Source: an uncultured Dorea sp. (GTDB lineage: Bacteria > Bacillota > Clostridia > Lachnospirales > Lachnospiraceae). Taken from it: a stretch of 41,553 nt of DNA. Location: positions 1 to 41,553 of the forward strand of contig CAPEBR010000032.1 of NCBI GenBank assembly GCA_948602995.1. Direction: 5' to 3'. Positions 40,960 to 41,553 of this stretch are shown piece after piece (the stretch's first letter is position 1; every line of letters starts with the position of its first letter). A model generated the notes under the pieces. The model was not told the DNA's origin and did no database searches. It saw nothing but the letters and a program-made list of their open reading frames with translations. Position numbers and translations under genes: made by a program.

Positions 40960-41421
40960 TTATTCATTTATTTCAACAGTGACCATAATCTCTGTTGCGC
41001 TTCCGCCGGGAAGTTCCTTTGCCCCAATAGCCATGCGGGCCGCAAGACCCGCATCTCCATACAGGCGGCAGAACAGTTCAGAAGCGCCGTCAATTGCCTG
41101 GGTGTAGTCCCCAAAATCATCTGTACAGCGTACGAAGCCAATGATCTGTACAAATTGTTTTACCCGGTCCAGATCTCCTAATTCTGATTTTATAACAGAC
41201 AGCACATTCAGTGCGCTGATTCTGGCAGCATGTTTTCCGTCCTCGATTGTAAGGTCAGCGCCCACGATGCCTGCAACTTCCGGGATTCCATCAGTATCGG
41301 CAGTCTGCCCTGCAATATACAGGAGATTCCCGACTCTCTTTGCCAGGACATAGACGCCGCAGGGTTTCCTCATTGCCGGAAGTTCATAGCCCATTTTCAT
41401 TAATTTCTCTTCAATTATCAT
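40960..41421 (-). CDS. RidA family protein
   Basis: The 153-aa protein is a YjgF/RidA-like enamine/imine deaminase, a trimeric cytoplasmic protein that removes reactive imines made by PLP enzymes. Family segments are NLLYIAGQTADTDG (residues about 33-46), AARISALNVLSVIKSEL and AIGAKELPGGSATEIMVTVEI at the C-terminus. It is of the longer RidA subgroup (about 150 aa), where the catalytic Arg of RidA is not always kept; here I see no clear Arg at the usual place. The ATG at 41421 has AAAGGAG 11 bases upstream; earlier in-frame starts lack an RBS. Confidence 0.85.
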   Translation of the reverse strand: MIIEEKLMKMGYELPAMRKPCGVYVLAKRVGNLLYIAGQTADTDGIPEVAGIVGADLTIEDGKHAARISALNVLSVIKSELGDLDRVKQFVQIIGFVRCTDDFGDYTQAIDGASELFCRLYGDAGLAARMAIGAKELPGGSATEIMVTVEINE

Positions 41422-41449
41422 ATAAAGATCAGCTCCTTTCTTAACAATG

Positions 41450-41478
41450 ATTATATACGGTTTTTCTATTTTACACAA
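41450..41478 (-). promoter_or_regulatory. Probable promoter of the RidA-family gene
   Basis: On the minus strand TTGTGT (41478-41473) and a perfect TATAAT (41455-41450) are 17 bp apart, 29 bases before the ATG. The -35 matches only at three positions. Confidence 0.5.
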
Positions 41479-41498
41479 TCAATTAACAGTAAAGATTG

Positions 41499-41553
41499 GA
41501 GCGTGTTTGAAAATTCATTCCTGCCACCTGCACGCCCCACTTTGCGGCTAATT
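41499..41553. repeat. Palindromic repeat family A, copy 3 (left end only, cut by window edge)
   Basis: From GAGCGTGTTTGAAAATT at 41499 the sequence is identical to the left half of the complete copy (37709 on) up to the window end. Its flank (GATTG) differs from CCTA of the complete copy, which places the common boundary at GAGCGTG. Confidence 0.92.

Noticed and set aside
1..41553. tRNA, rRNA, CRISPR array, prophage or intact insertion sequence
   Set aside because: No cloverleaf, regularly spaced repeat array, phage gene or complete transposase was seen on either strand.

Overview
ORGANISM. The window looks like a chromosomal segment (about 45% G+C by eye) of a Gram-positive, spore-forming, amino-acid-prototrophic gut-type clostridium, most likely family Lachnospiraceae. 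The evidence is the rsmD-coaD-coiled-coil-ylbJ cluster, a RecU resolvase, a short HisG that needs HisZ, an RsgI-type anti-sigma factor, a YdjG/YdjH/YdjI-like set, Shine-Dalgarno-rich starts and many small palindromic intergenic repeats. I cannot name the species. The window starts and ends inside copies of one palindromic repeat, with a third full copy at 37705-37820. It is therefore probably a draft-assembly contig broken at repeats, not an arbitrary cut. LAYOUT. 1-640: repeat end, the C-terminal stump of a DNA cytosine methyltransferase (-) and what may be the decayed tail of an IS110-type transposase. 643-2369: rsmD, coaD and a coiled-coil protein. 2366-2530: a 165-bp palindromic element whose ends supply the stop codons of two convergent genes. 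2527-5119: ylbJ (-), carrying a row of DnaA-box-like 9-mers, then pepD with its own promoter and terminator. 5242-7155: a Uma2-family nuclease-like gene (-), an unlisted 58-codon gene and a membrane-anchored M23 peptidase. 7289-14989: a tightly packed run of RNA-modification and housekeeping genes (NSUN/RsmF-type m5C methyltransferase, RsuA-type and RluA-type pseudouridine synthases, HAD phosphatase, YgiQ radical SAM protein, SDR, a membrane protein, recU). 15013-20248: histidine operon hisZ-hisG-hisD-hisB-hisIE behind a consensus sigma-A promoter. Its last gene is a fusion of a catalytically degenerate HisF-like barrel to HisI-HisE, and hisC, hisH, hisA and true hisF are absent. 20315-26072: a small membrane protein, an ECF sigma/RsgI-like anti-sigma pair, and a PhoB/PhoR-like two-component pair followed by a Na/Pi cotransporter with possible PHO boxes. 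26205-30939: YdjG/YdjH/YdjI-like zinc-ribbon, TPM and SPFH proteins (no PspA beside them) and a GPH-type transporter. 31027-34957: an unknown coiled-coil protein, a DUF5714 cysteine-rich protein, and an AgrC/AgrA-like pair without agrB or agrD. 35022-37681: a MerR regulator with a multi-pass membrane domain, preceded by a textbook 19-bp-spacer MerR promoter, and an ABC-2 exporter. 37705-41553: repeats, an orphan chemoreceptor flanked by GTCAAAA hairpins, two GyrI-like small-molecule-binding proteins and RidA. HOW THE GENES WORK TOGETHER. Most of the window is core metabolism and RNA maintenance. The second half is rich in envelope and small-molecule sensing: ECF/RsgI, PhoBR-NptA, SPFH/TPM, AgrCA, MerR-ABC, chemoreceptor and GyrI-like pair. 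No prophage, CRISPR array, rRNA, tRNA or intact insertion sequence was seen. The best candidates for new biology are the HisF-like-HisIE fusion, the membrane-anchored MerR/ABC module, the DUF5714-AgrCA unit, and several families of small palindromic repeats that sit at gene ends and even donate stop codons.
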